NCBI GenBank assembly: GCA_965229695.1
Contig: OZ245921.1
Span: 1,612,001 to 1,676,000 of the forward strand
Origin: JANSYL01 sp965229695
GTDB taxonomy: Bacteria > Pseudomonadota > Alphaproteobacteria > Rhodobacterales > Rhodobacteraceae
Reading direction: 5' to 3'
DNA length: 64,000 bases
Position 1 is the first letter of the stretch. Each line of letters opens with the position of its first letter. The position numbers and the translations under genes are program-made. Below, one piece after another: positions 35,890-44,810 of the stretch. The notes beneath the pieces are model-generated. The model did no database searches, was not told the origin of the DNA, and worked only from the letters and a program-made list of their open reading frames with translations.

Positions 35890-35904
35890 TGACTGATTTA
35901 CTCA
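35890..35904 (-). promoter_or_regulatory. TGA-N9-TCA box upstream of the iron-binding protein gene
   Basis: TGA at 35890-35892 and TCA at 35902-35904 are separated by nine bases, with outer C and G making CTGA...TCAG arms and near-symmetric inner bases. It lies 32 bases before the binding-protein ATG. It has the same shape as the box before the permease gene and is a candidate iron-responsive operator (RirA/IscR type). Confidence 0.55.
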
Positions 35905-36042
35905 GCTTGGGGTGGCGCTCTTGAAACCCATTCACAAATGGGAGTCAATCAATTCCGACTGAAAAGATCGGAAAATGCGTCCCCTTGCCGCCATCGGCAC
36001 AAGCGGTCACTGTCTAACGACGTGTTTGGAAGGGATTAATCA

Positions 36043-37218
36043 ATGCGCGCCGGGCTGGCCTGCCTTGTGGTGGCCTATATCCTCAGCCAGTTTTACCGGG
36101 CGTTTCTGGCGGTCCTGGCCCCAGCTTTGGAGGCCGATATCGGGGCCACCACGGGGGATTTGGCCCGCGCCTCGGGTCTTTGGTTTGTGGCCTTTGCGCT
36201 GATGCAGCTGCCGGTCGGATGGGCCTTGGACCATTGGGGGCCACGGCGCACCGCCTCGATCCTGTTCATGGGCGGGGCCGCGGGGGGTGCGACCTTGTTT
36301 GCCATGGCGCAAGGTCCGGGCGCGATCACCTTGGCGATGATCCTGATCGGCATCGGCTGCGCGCCGGTTTTGATGTCGACCTATTTCATCTTTGCCCGCG
36401 TATTTTCGGCCGCGATCTTTGGCACCCTCGCCGGGATCACGGTTGGAGTGTCTTCCCTGGGCAACATCCTGTCCGCCGCCCCATTGGCCTGGGCCATCGA
36501 GACCTTTGGTTGGCGCGAAACCGTCGGGGGTTTTGCTGTCTTCACCATCCTGATCGGGCTGGGTATTGCCATTTTGGTCCGCGACCCGCCCAAGCCCAAG
36601 GGGGAGGCGACCGGCAGCTTGCTGGACCTGCTGAAAATGCCGGTGCTCTGGCCGATCCTGGCGATGATGTTTGTCTGTTATGCCCCGGCGGCGGGGGTGC
36701 GGGGCTTGTGGATCAGCCCGTATGTCAGCGATGTCCACGCCGCGACCCTGGCCCAAATCGGCACCGCGACCTTGATCATGAGCCTGGCCATGGTTGCGGG
36801 TAATTTCCTGTATGGCCCGGCCGACCGGATCACCGGCTCACGCAAATACCCGATCTTGTTTGGCAATCTGGGCGTTGGGGCCATGCTGCTGTTGCTCTGG
36901 TGGTCACCCCCCAGCAGCTACTGGGGTGTTGTGGCGGTCTTTGCCCTGATCGGGCTGCTTGGCGCCTCCTACCCCATTGTGATTTCGCATGGGCGCAGCT
37001 TCTTGCCACCGCACCTGACCGGGCGCGGGGTGACCTTGCTGAACCTGTTTGGCATGGGCGGCGCGGGGGTGATGCAATTCGCGTCTGGCCCAACCTTTGC
37101 CGCGATGGCCGAGGGGCGAGAGCGGACCGAGGCTTACGGGCCGCTCTTCGCGCTTTTTGCGATGATCATTTTCATTGGGCTTGCGATCTATGCCTTTTCG
37201 CAGGATCGCGCCAACTGA
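36043..37218 (+). CDS. MFS transporter
   Basis: This 391-residue protein has about 12 hydrophobic segments and MFS signatures: ALDHWGPRR (loop 2-3) at about 65-73 and GPADRITGSRKYP in the second half. The substrate is not evident. AAGGGAT precedes the ATG. It stands alone, divergent from the iron-binding protein gene and convergent with the helicase gene across ten bases. Confidence 0.82.
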   Translation: MRAGLACLVVAYILSQFYRAFLAVLAPALEADIGATTGDLARASGLWFVAFALMQLPVGWALDHWGPRRTASILFMGGAAGGATLFAMAQGPGAITLAMILIGIGCAPVLMSTYFIFARVFSAAIFGTLAGITVGVSSLGNILSAAPLAWAIETFGWRETVGGFAVFTILIGLGIAILVRDPPKPKGEATGSLLDLLKMPVLWPILAMMFVCYAPAAGVRGLWISPYVSDVHAATLAQIGTATLIMSLAMVAGNFLYGPADRITGSRKYPILFGNLGVGAMLLLLWWSPPSSYWGVVAVFALIGLLGASYPIVISHGRSFLPPHLTGRGVTLLNLFGMGGAGVMQFASGPTFAAMAEGRERTEAYGPLFALFAMIIFIGLAIYAFSQDRAN

Positions 37219-37227
37219 CCCCTTGGC

Positions 37228-38505
37228 CTAGGCCGCCTTGCGACTGCGACGGGGACGCCGCCGTTTGCCCTTTGCCGACGATGGCGCGCCTTGCGCTTTG
37301 CCGCTGCGCTGTGGGCGGCGTTTACCCCCACCACCGCCACCACCGCGACCTTGACGCCGCGCGGGTTTCACCGCTTGCGGGCGATCCCCTTCGGCCACCG
37401 GGATTTCGATCTTCATCAGGCGTTCAATCTGATTGAGCAGGTCGATCTCTTCGGCGGAGCACAGCGCGATTGCCTCCCCCTCGCGCCCGGCGCGGGCGGT
37501 GCGGCCAATGCGATGCACATAGTTGTCGGGCGTGTCGGGCAGCTCATAATTGATCACATAGGCCACGCCGGGGATGTCAATGCCACGCGCCGCCACATCG
37601 GTGGCAACCAAGATTTTCACCTCACCCGCGCGGAAGGCTTTAATCGCGCGGTCACGCTGACCTTGGCTTTTGTTCCCGTGGATCGAAGCGGCGTTGAACC
37701 CATCGGCCACCAGCCCCTTCATCAGCTTTTCCGCCCCATGTTTGGTACGCGCAAAGACCAGGCTGAGCGCATCGAGATCACGGCTCAGAATCTCGCGCAG
37801 CTTGGTGGGTTTTTCGGGTTTTTCCGCGAAAATCAGCGATTGGGTGATCTTGTCAGCGGCTTTGCCGGGGGGTGAGACCTGGACCCGTTTCGGATCGGTC
37901 AGATAGGCGCGCGAAAGCTCCTCCATCTGTTTGGGCATGGTGGCCGAAAACAACATGGTCTGGCGCGGCGTGCCAAGCGCTGGCGCGATCCGGCGCAAAG
38001 CGTGGATAAAGCCCAAATCCAGCATCTGATCGGCCTCGTCCAAAACCAGATAGGTGACGGTGTGCAGCTGCACCGCGCCGCGATCCATCAGATCGATCAA
38101 ACGGCCGGGCGTTGCCACGAGGATATCGGTGCCCCGCGCCAACACGCCGATCTGACGATTGATGGATTGGCCGCCAACCACGGTGGTCACGCGGACTTTG
38201 GTATTTTGCGTAAACACCCGCAGGCTGTCTGCGATCTGGGTCACCAACTCGCGCGTTGGGGCCAGGATCAGGGCCTTGGCGGTTTTCGGCTGCGGTTTGC
38301 CGGGGGCGTTCAGGATCGCCTCCAGGAGCGGCAGGCCAAAGGCCAGGGTCTTACCCGTTCCGGTTTGGGCCAAGCCAAGAATATCATGCCCGTCCAAGGC
38401 CAAGGGGATGGCTTTGTTCTGGATCGGGGTCGGTTCAGTGAAGCCCGAGGTTTTCAGCGCCTGGGCCAACTCGGGCCGCAGCCCAAGCATATCGAAATCA
38501 AACAA
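37228..38505 (-). CDS. DEAD-box RNA helicase (RhlE type), TTG start
   Basis: The 425-residue helicase carries the Q motif (FTEPTPIQNKAIP), Walker A AQTGTGKT, VLDEADQML, the SAT motif FSATMPK and HRIGRTARAG. A basic, glycine- and arginine-rich tail of about 50 residues should bind RNA. I place the start at TTG 38505 (MFDFDMLGL), because AAAGG stands eight bases before it and the family begins there. The frame stays open upstream without similarity. Likely roles are ribosome assembly or RNA decay. Confidence 0.9.
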   Translation of the reverse strand: MFDFDMLGLRPELAQALKTSGFTEPTPIQNKAIPLALDGHDILGLAQTGTGKTLAFGLPLLEAILNAPGKPQPKTAKALILAPTRELVTQIADSLRVFTQNTKVRVTTVVGGQSINRQIGVLARGTDILVATPGRLIDLMDRGAVQLHTVTYLVLDEADQMLDLGFIHALRRIAPALGTPRQTMLFSATMPKQMEELSRAYLTDPKRVQVSPPGKAADKITQSLIFAEKPEKPTKLREILSRDLDALSLVFARTKHGAEKLMKGLVADGFNAASIHGNKSQGQRDRAIKAFRAGEVKILVATDVAARGIDIPGVAYVINYELPDTPDNYVHRIGRTARAGREGEAIALCSAEEIDLLNQIERLMKIEIPVAEGDRPQAVKPARRQGRGGGGGGGKRRPQRSGKAQGAPSSAKGKRRRPRRSRKAA

Positions 38506-38816
38506 GTCTATACCTTTCGGGCGCCAGGGATCACCCAAGCGCCATGGGTCAAAGCCCGCGCTTTTCCTGCGGGCGAAACGAGGGGCAGGCCCGCCGCGCA
38601 TCGGCGAACCCGTCAGAACCCTGCGTGATGGGGACCTGGAAACTTTGGCTGCTGTTGGGTCACAACGCCCTTAAAGGCGGACCGACGGCTCACGCGGCAG
38701 TGCAGCAACACCCGGCGCACATGCGTCTTTGTCACCCTTATGTCAAGGCATAGGCCCTTTCCCTGCCCCAAACCTTGCTGTAAGCGCCGCGCATCCAACC
38801 TCAAAGGAAAAGGACA
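38506..38816. other. helicase-asd divergent region, no gene seen
   Basis: This 311-base gap separates two divergent genes. I see no convincing open frame, tRNA or structured RNA. A small stem (GCCCGC at 38554-38559 with GCGGGC at 38569-38574) is the only dyad noted. The promoters of both genes must lie here; AAAGGAAAAGGAC just before 38817 is the asd ribosome site. Confidence 0.5.
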
Positions 38817-39839
38817 ATGGGTTATAAAGTCGTCGTCGCGGGCGCCACGGGCAATGTGGGCCGCGAAATGCTGAACATCCTGGCCGAGCGCCAGTTTCCT
38901 GTCGATGAGATTGCCGTGCTGGCCAGCCGAAAATCTCTGGGCACTGAATGCAGCTTTGGCGATACAACCCTGACCACCAAGGATCTGGACACTTTCGATT
39001 TCACCGGATGGGACATCGCACTGTTCGCCATCGGGTCAGAGGCGACGGCGACCTACGCGCCGCGCGCTGCAAAAGCCGGATGTGTGGTCATCGATAACTC
39101 ATCGCTTTATCGCTACGATCCCGACATCCCGCTGGTCGTGCCCGAGGTGAACCCCGAAGCGGTCGAAGGCTACGCGAAGAAAAACATCATCGCGAACCCG
39201 AACTGTTCGACCGCGCAAATGGTCGTCGCGCTCAAGCCGCTGCATGACCGCGCACGGATCAAGCGGGTTGTCGTCTCGACCTATCAATCGGTGTCGGGCG
39301 CGGGCAAAGGCGGCATGGATGAGCTGTGGGATCAGACCAAAGGCATGTATGTGCCAGGTCAGGAGAAAGAGCCCAATCAGTTCACCAAGCAGATCGCCTT
39401 CAACGTGATCCCCCATATCGATAAGTTCATGGATAGCGGTGAGACCAAAGAAGAATGGAAAATGGTCGCCGAGACGAAAAAGATCGTCGACCCCTCGATC
39501 AAGGTCACGGCCACCTGCGTGCGGGTGCCGGTCTTTGTTGGCCATTCCGAAGCGGTGAATATCGAGTTCGAGGATTTCTTGGACGAAGATGAAGCCCGCG
39601 ACATCCTGCGGGAAGCGCCAGGGATCATGGTGGTCGATAAGCGCGAAGATGGTGGCTACATCACCCCGATCGAATGCGTCGGTGACTATGCGACCTTCAT
39701 CAGCCGCATCCGCCAGGATTCGACCATCGAAAACGGTCTGAACCTGTGGTGCGTCTCGGACAACTTGCGCAAGGGCGCGGCCCTTAATGCGGTGCAGATT
39801 GCCGAAACGCTCGGCAAGCGCGTGCTCAAAAAGGGCTGA
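38817..39839 (+). CDS. asd: aspartate-semialdehyde dehydrogenase
   Basis: The 340-residue enzyme reduces aspartyl phosphate to aspartate semialdehyde, the branch point to lysine, diaminopimelate, threonine and methionine. The NADP site GATGNVGREM (9-18) and catalytic C130 in NPNCSTAQMV are present, with the later CVRVPVFVGH motif carrying the active-site H. A strong AAAGGA site precedes the ATG. A long hairpin that also touches the next gene follows 34 bases after the stop. Confidence 0.96.
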   Translation: MGYKVVVAGATGNVGREMLNILAERQFPVDEIAVLASRKSLGTECSFGDTTLTTKDLDTFDFTGWDIALFAIGSEATATYAPRAAKAGCVVIDNSSLYRYDPDIPLVVPEVNPEAVEGYAKKNIIANPNCSTAQMVVALKPLHDRARIKRVVVSTYQSVSGAGKGGMDELWDQTKGMYVPGQEKEPNQFTKQIAFNVIPHIDKFMDSGETKEEWKMVAETKKIVDPSIKVTATCVRVPVFVGHSEAVNIEFEDFLDEDEARDILREAPGIMVVDKREDGGYITPIECVGDYATFISRIRQDSTIENGLNLWCVSDNLRKGAALNAVQIAETLGKRVLKKG

Positions 39840-39873
39840 TCACTCGACGCGTTATTGAATAGCCGTCACAGCC

Positions 39874-39918
39874 GGGGGAAGAGTTTGGGTATCCAACGAT
39901 ATCCAAAGGTCTTCCCCC
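39874..39918 (+). terminator. hairpin terminator of asd abutting the next start codon
   Basis: GGGGGAAGA at 39874-39882 pairs perfectly with TCTTCCCCC at 39910-39918, and TTTGG/CCAAA pair inside. A run of six T begins nine bases after the stem. That run is inside codons 2-4 of the DUF4139 gene, whose ATG is at 39920. It can end asd transcription, and it covers the place where the next gene's ribosome site should be. Confidence 0.65.
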
Positions 39919-39919
39919 G

Positions 39920-41560
39920 ATGCGTTTTTTGCTTACCACCGCCCTGGTTCTTTCGGCACCCTCTTGGGCCATGGCCGACGATATTCTTGCGCGCGCCGAT
40001 GTTTCTGCGGCGACGGTCTATGCCCGTGGGGCCGAGTTTACACGGGCGCTGAGTGTCGATTTGCCTGCGGGTGAACACCGGCTGATCGTGCCGATGCGCG
40101 ATTTGGATCAGTTGGATTTGCTGCAAGTCCATGGGCCGGAAGGCATCGAGGTCGGATTGCCGCATCCGCTTGACGCTATGCCCGTGGCCGAAGGGGCCCT
40201 GGATACCGAGGCGGAGGCCGCAGCCCGCGCCGCTGTCGATGCGGCGGATGACGCGGTACAAGCCGCGCGCGATGCGATTGCCCGGCGCAATGCCGATATC
40301 CGGGGGTTGGAAACCCAGCTTGCCTATCTCAACGCCATCGCGCGGGGCGGGCAGGATGGGGCCGCGATGCCCGATGATCCAGCTGTTTTGACCCAGCTTT
40401 TGGCGACGCTCGGCAGCGAAACCGCGCGTGTTGGCAACGAGTTGCAAGCCGCCCAAGAGGCACGGCGCGATCTGGACGAAGCGCTGCGCGACCGCCAAGC
40501 CGAACTTGAGATCGCGCGCCAAGCGCTGTTGGACCTCAACCCCTTTGGCACGCAGACCCAAGCCGTCGCCGTCGATCTATCCGTGCCCGAGGCGGGCGAG
40601 GCTGTCTTTGAAATCAGCTACCTGAATTTCCAGGCGTCCTGGCTGCCTGGCTATGTCTTGAACCTCGACAGCAGGTCGGGTGCGCTGGAGATGGAGCGCC
40701 TCATCCACTTCTCTTATTATGGTGAGGCGGTGATGCGCGACGTTGAGATGCGCTTTTCCACCTCCGATCCGCACCGTGCCCGCGCGCCAAGCGGTGTCTA
40801 TCCGGCGCCGGCGCAGATCAATCCTGTTGCGCCACCGGCCCCCGCCGTGCGCGGCGGCGTTTCCGCCCTGGCCGAGGCGGAGGTGATGATGGAACCCGTC
40901 GTCATGGTCGAAGACGCGGCAACACGTGTGGAAACCAACGGGCTGTCCCTGGTCTATGCGCATCAAACGCCGGTGACATTGGGCCCTGATGGGATCGCCA
41001 CCCTGCCCTTCGACCAGCTTGAGTTTGACATGGCGTTGGAAAATCGCGCCGCACCTCGGCGCGATCAGACGGCCTTTCTGATCGCCATGGGTCAAAACGA
41101 CAGCGGAGAACCGATCCTGCCCGGTGAGGCGCTGTTCTATCGCGATGGCGATCTGATCGGCGGCGATTACCTGTCGCTGACGCCCGATGGGGCGGAGCTA
41201 GAACTGGCTTTTGGCCCGCTGGATCATCTGGCGCTGGACTGGCAGAACCTGTCCCTAGACGAAGGGGATCGTGGGGTCTTCATCACCGAAAACGAACAAC
41301 GTCGCGTGGTGCGCTTCTCTGTCGAAAACACTTCAGGCGAGGCGGAAACCGTGCGTTTGCTTTATGCCACCCCGTTTTCCGAACAGGAGGATCTGGAGCT
41401 TGAGGTGGACCTGTCCCGCGCCCCGACCGAGCGCAATGTCGATGATCTGCGCGGGGTTCATGCTTGGGATTTGACCCTAGAACCCGGTGAGACGACCGAG
41501 ATCGAGATGGAGGTCGAGTTGAACTGGCCCGACGATCAGGTGCTTTCCTGGCGTCCCTAA
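39920..41560 (+). CDS. DUF4139 domain protein with signal peptide
   Basis: The 546-residue protein has a signal peptide (cleavage after about AMA, residue 18-19). It then has the DUF4140-like N-terminal domain (ATVYARGAEFTRAL), a long coiled coil (about 85-190) and a C-terminal DUF4139 domain (about 200-546). Proteins of this type are annotated mucoidy-inhibitor MuiA-like, but their biochemical role is not established. No ribosome site is visible; a hairpin ends one base before the ATG. The product is probably periplasmic. Confidence 0.82.
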   Translation: MRFLLTTALVLSAPSWAMADDILARADVSAATVYARGAEFTRALSVDLPAGEHRLIVPMRDLDQLDLLQVHGPEGIEVGLPHPLDAMPVAEGALDTEAEAAARAAVDAADDAVQAARDAIARRNADIRGLETQLAYLNAIARGGQDGAAMPDDPAVLTQLLATLGSETARVGNELQAAQEARRDLDEALRDRQAELEIARQALLDLNPFGTQTQAVAVDLSVPEAGEAVFEISYLNFQASWLPGYVLNLDSRSGALEMERLIHFSYYGEAVMRDVEMRFSTSDPHRARAPSGVYPAPAQINPVAPPAPAVRGGVSALAEAEVMMEPVVMVEDAATRVETNGLSLVYAHQTPVTLGPDGIATLPFDQLEFDMALENRAAPRRDQTAFLIAMGQNDSGEPILPGEALFYRDGDLIGGDYLSLTPDGAELELAFGPLDHLALDWQNLSLDEGDRGVFITENEQRRVVRFSVENTSGEAETVRLLYATPFSEQEDLELEVDLSRAPTERNVDDLRGVHAWDLTLEPGETTEIEMEVELNWPDDQVLSWRP

Positions 41561-41569
41561 CCAATAAGG

Positions 41570-41600
41570 CGCGCCGGGGCCGCGAAACCGGCCCGGCGCG
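41570..41600. terminator. bidirectional hairpin between convergent genes
   Basis: CGCGCCGG...GCCG pairs with CGGC...CCGGCGCG with one bulged G, nine bases after the DUF4139 gene stop and just before the SRPBCC gene stop on the other strand. T-runs are short on both sides (CCCTTTAG; CCTTATTGG), so efficiency is uncertain. Confidence 0.5.
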
Positions 41601-41606
41601 ATCCCT

Positions 41607-42137
41607 TTAGCCTTCGACGGCCGCCTGTAACTGACCAAGCCCGCGTTCGTAATCGGCGCCGACCATGCCATCCATGAACAGGCCAAACCAACGCCCCATG
41701 GGCGAGTTGCCCATATCCGCGTTCAAACCCCAGGTGACCCGCGTAGCGTCACCTTCGGCGGCCAAGGTCCACCAGGCCTCGGCCGTGCCCATACCGCCAA
41801 AGTCCAGACTCGTGCGCACAGTTTCATTGTCGATCACCTCGACGATCTCCTGCCGACCATTGCCAACATTCTGATGGTCCGAGGTCCATTCCATCACATT
41901 GCCCACGCCGCTTTCTGGGCCGGAATAGGTGATCTGCATGTCGGGATCGTAATCGCCCCAAGGCGACCATTCGGAAAACGCCTGAAGCGAGTTCAGATGC
42001 GGAAAGATGTCTTCCGCTGGCGCCGAGATCACCAAATCGCGTTCAACAATGACGTGGCGCGGTTGCAGATACGCCAAAGATGCCGCCGCGGCGATCAGCA
42101 CAACCACGGCAATCAGAATGTTTCGCAGAATACGCAT
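41607..42137 (-). CDS. SRPBCC family protein with N-terminal membrane anchor
   Basis: The 176-residue protein has one hydrophobic helix (3-24) and then an SRPBCC (START-like) fold beginning with RDLVISAPAEDIFPHLNSL and including FSEWSPWGDYDPDM. Such proteins bind hydrophobic ligands, but the ligand is unknown. It is probably anchored to the membrane with the domain outside. It is convergent with the DUF4139 gene and follows the bicarbonate module on the same strand after a 65-base gap. Confidence 0.8.
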   Translation of the reverse strand: MRILRNILIAVVVLIAAAASLAYLQPRHVIVERDLVISAPAEDIFPHLNSLQAFSEWSPWGDYDPDMQITYSGPESGVGNVMEWTSDHQNVGNGRQEIVEVIDNETVRTSLDFGGMGTAEAWWTLAAEGDATRVTWGLNADMGNSPMGRWFGLFMDGMVGADYERGLGQLQAAVEG

Positions 42138-42202
42138 GAAGCCCCCTCCCGAGCTTTGTTCACGGACCGGGGCAGTTTAGCACAGTCGCGCCGGGGGTCA
42201 GA

Positions 42203-42514
42203 TCAAAAGCGTTCGGCGCGCAAAACTTCGCAATCGGTGACGCAAACGACACCGATGTGATTTTCGACCACCGAAAACGCAGCATCCAGCAGCTCATCCA
42301 ACCGTTCGGGGCGGATGATGCAGACGACATTGACCATGCCGCCCGCGCGGCTGACCTGACCTTCGCGGCTCCATTGGCCCGAGCGGCCCGATCCGCCCAG
42401 CACCGGCAGGATGGTAAAGCCGGTCACGCCGGCTTCGATCAGCGCTTTGGTCAGGCGACCTTCCATGACCGATTCAATGGCGATTTCCACGCGCTTGGCC
42501 TGATGGGTTTGCAT
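42203..42514 (-). CDS. PII-like regulator, SbtB type
   Basis: The 103-residue protein is predicted to adopt the ferredoxin-like PII fold (KRVEIAIESVMEGRLTKALIEAGVTGFTILPVLGG). It lies four bases after the SbtA-like permease gene, the same pairing as cyanobacterial sbtA-sbtB. SbtB proteins bind adenyl nucleotides and inhibit SbtA. The disulphide-forming C-terminal loop of some cyanobacterial SbtB proteins is absent; the tail reads VCVTDCEVLRAERF. ATG 42514 is chosen over an upstream in-frame ATG inside the permease gene. Confidence 0.85.
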   Translation of the reverse strand: MQTHQAKRVEIAIESVMEGRLTKALIEAGVTGFTILPVLGGSGRSGQWSREGQVSRAGGMVNVVCIIRPERLDELLDAAFSVVENHIGVVCVTDCEVLRAERF

Positions 42515-42518
42515 GGCA

Positions 42519-43499
42519 CTAACCTCCGGTAAAGGCGCTGGCCACCGCAAGGTAAAGCGGTATGCCCAGCGTCAGATTGAACGGGAATGTCACGCCCAGC
42601 GACAGCGTGAGGTAGACCGACGGGTTCGCCTCGGGCAGCGCGACCCGCATCGCGGCGGGCACCGCGATGTAGGAGGCCGAGGCCGAGAGCGTCATGAACA
42701 GCATCACACCACCCGTCGACAGGCCGAGGATCAAGCCAGCGACCAAGCCCAAGGCGGCGCCGATGGGGGGCATGATCACCCCAAATAGGAACACACCCGG
42801 CGTCAGGATCGACCGCGCCTCGCGCAGGCCGCGCCCGGCGACCAGGCCCATGTCCAGCAGAAACAGGCACAAGACCCCCTGGAACGGCGCCACGATGAAA
42901 GGCGCGACCAGCGCCATGCCGTCCGCGCCGGTGATCCAGCCGATCAGGAACGAGCCGACCAGCAACACGATGGAGCCGTTCAGCAGAATCTCCCGCATCA
43001 GGCCTTCTTCCATCTCGGCCCCGGCTTTGCCGTAGCGCGCGATCAGCCACAGGGCCGACAGAATTGCAGGCGCTTCCATCACCGCCGCAACGGCAACCAT
43101 ATACCCTTCGGAGGTTAGGCCCGCCGAAGTGATGACCGAAGTCGCGGCGACAAAGGTCACGATGGAGATCGAGCCGTAATGGCCCGCGACCGCAGCCGCA
43201 TCAGTAACACTGAGCTGAGTCATGACCCGCAACAGCGCAAAGGCGATCATCGGGATGACAAAAGACAGCAGGATACCGGCCAGAAGCGACAGGATCAGGG
43301 TGCCGTCGATCCCATGATCGGCCACGCTGACCCCGCCTTTGAAGCCGATCGAGAACAGCAAATAGATCGACAGCCCTTTGGCCACCGCTTCGGGGATCGA
43401 CAAATCCGACCGTGCAAAGGACGCGACCATGCCCAGCACAAAGAACAGAATAATCGGCGATAAGAGGTTTTCGGCCGCCAAGGCCAGAATGCCGTCCAT
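42519..43499 (-). CDS. sodium-dependent bicarbonate permease, SbtA type
   Basis: The 326-residue protein with about ten membrane segments matches the SbtA/DUF897 family: near the N-terminus SDLSIPEAVAKGLSIYLLFSIGFKGGV is the family signature. The twofold repeat ends with a second GVTFPFNLTLGIPLYLAVA motif. SbtA imports bicarbonate with sodium. Its neighbours are a beta-carbonic anhydrase upstream (53-base gap) and an SbtB-like PII protein downstream. That supports bicarbonate import in this organism. Confidence 0.9.
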   Translation of the reverse strand: MDGILALAAENLLSPIILFFVLGMVASFARSDLSIPEAVAKGLSIYLLFSIGFKGGVSVADHGIDGTLILSLLAGILLSFVIPMIAFALLRVMTQLSVTDAAAVAGHYGSISIVTFVAATSVITSAGLTSEGYMVAVAAVMEAPAILSALWLIARYGKAGAEMEEGLMREILLNGSIVLLVGSFLIGWITGADGMALVAPFIVAPFQGVLCLFLLDMGLVAGRGLREARSILTPGVFLFGVIMPPIGAALGLVAGLILGLSTGGVMLFMTLSASASYIAVPAAMRVALPEANPSVYLTLSLGVTFPFNLTLGIPLYLAVASAFTGG

Positions 43500-43552
43500 A
43501 GAAATAAGCCCTCGCTAACGCCGTCTGCCGCGCCTGATAGCGGGCCGAAACC

Positions 43553-44215
43553 CTAGGGTAAAGCTTCGCCGCGCACGAAATGCCGGACCGCCCCGTCAAA
43601 GGTTTCCAGGTCCATTTCGGCAATGTCGGCCCAAAGCCCGTGCAGGGTCAGCCGTTTGGCATCGACTGCCTCGGCGACAAAGGGATAGCCCATCAGGTTT
43701 TCCAGGCTGACCTGAATCCCCTCTTTCTCCAGCGCGGTTTGCATATCTTGCGCTTCGGTATTGGTGGCAATCCGGCTGTATCCGGGTTTGAGGATATCCA
43801 ACCAGCGGCCAATAAAGCTTTCGGTCTTGTCGAACTCGGGCGCTTGGCCTTGGCACATTTCCAAACACCCGCGCACGCCGCCGCAATTGGAATGACCCAT
43901 GACCAGGATATGGTCGACCTTAAGATGGTTCACCGCATATTCGACGGCGGCAGCGGTGCCATGGTGCTGCCCATCGGGCGTATAGGGCGGCACAAGATTG
44001 GCGATGTTTCGGTGCACGAACAGCTCACCCGTGCGTTGGCCAAAGACCGAGTTGATGGCCACCCGGCTATCGCAGCAGGCGATCACCATGGCCTTCGGGT
44101 GCTGGCCTTCGATGGCCAGCTTTCGGAACCAATCGCGGTTGTCGGGATAGCTGTGTTCTTTCCAATCTTCGTAACGTTTCAACAGATAGTCGGGCAGCGA
44201 CTTTACACGATGCAT
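43553..44215 (-). CDS. beta-carbonic anhydrase
   Basis: The 220-residue enzyme interconverts CO2 and bicarbonate. The zinc ligands C48 (in ACCDSR), H108 and C111 (GHSNCGG) and the D49/R51 dyad are all present. The ATG at 44215 gives the usual N-terminus; 32 further in-frame codons upstream look unrelated. It is the first gene of a carbonic anhydrase-SbtA-SbtB unit. No signal peptide is seen, so it is cytoplasmic. Confidence 0.93.
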   Translation of the reverse strand: MHRVKSLPDYLLKRYEDWKEHSYPDNRDWFRKLAIEGQHPKAMVIACCDSRVAINSVFGQRTGELFVHRNIANLVPPYTPDGQHHGTAAAVEYAVNHLKVDHILVMGHSNCGGVRGCLEMCQGQAPEFDKTESFIGRWLDILKPGYSRIATNTEAQDMQTALEKEGIQVSLENLMGYPFVAEAVDAKRLTLHGLWADIAEMDLETFDGAVRHFVRGEALP

Positions 44216-44361
44216 GGGCACGGACCTCCTCGTGATATCTCTGATTAGCCCGCATTGAGCGCAAATTGGATGCGCTTTTTGCCACGCATATAAGCCTTTC
44301 TTCAGAGACACCGGTCAGGCTAGCGGATGCCTGTGGTGGGGCCAAAGTGGTGGAGTGAGAT

Positions 44362-44745
44362 ATGAGGGCATGCGTCACAGTATTGCCGTTTGAGGAGCCT
44401 GCGCGCTTTAACCCAGGCCCGTTGGAGGAGCTGTGCGACCAGATCGGTGAGGTGCAGGCCGAAGCCGAAGTTGCCCTGGCACTTGATCGGATCTCTGACC
44501 GGCTTAGCCAAATTCCACCGTCGATTTCGGCCGACACGCGGCAGGCGTTATGTGCGTCACTCACCGCACTGGTCGAAGATGCGGAGCTGATTGGCATGGC
44601 CAGCTTGGCTCGTGTCGCCAGGGATGTTCTGGCCTGCGACGCCTTCGGGGATGAGGTCAGCTTTGCCGCCACGTTGGCGCGGCTAAGGCGTGTGGGTGAC
44701 CGATCAATCCATGCGATCTGGGATTTCGAGGATGTATCGGGCTGA
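44362..44745 (+). CDS. hypothetical helical protein
   Basis: The 127-residue soluble protein is predicted to be mostly helical and acidic, with no motif I recognise. GGAGTGAG stands just before the ATG, which supports a real gene. It is divergent from the carbonic anhydrase gene and followed by the aminopeptidase gene. The size and helix pattern would permit an Hpt-like four-helix bundle, but no phosphohistidine motif is seen, so I do not assign that role. Confidence 0.65.
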   Translation: MRACVTVLPFEEPARFNPGPLEELCDQIGEVQAEAEVALALDRISDRLSQIPPSISADTRQALCASLTALVEDAELIGMASLARVARDVLACDAFGDEVSFAATLARLRRVGDRSIHAIWDFEDVSG

Positions 44746-44810
44746 TCCGACCTTGCAGCGCTAGGCGCGGGCGTTAGGGTGGCGCGAGATTTCCGTTGAG
44801 GTTTCCTTGT

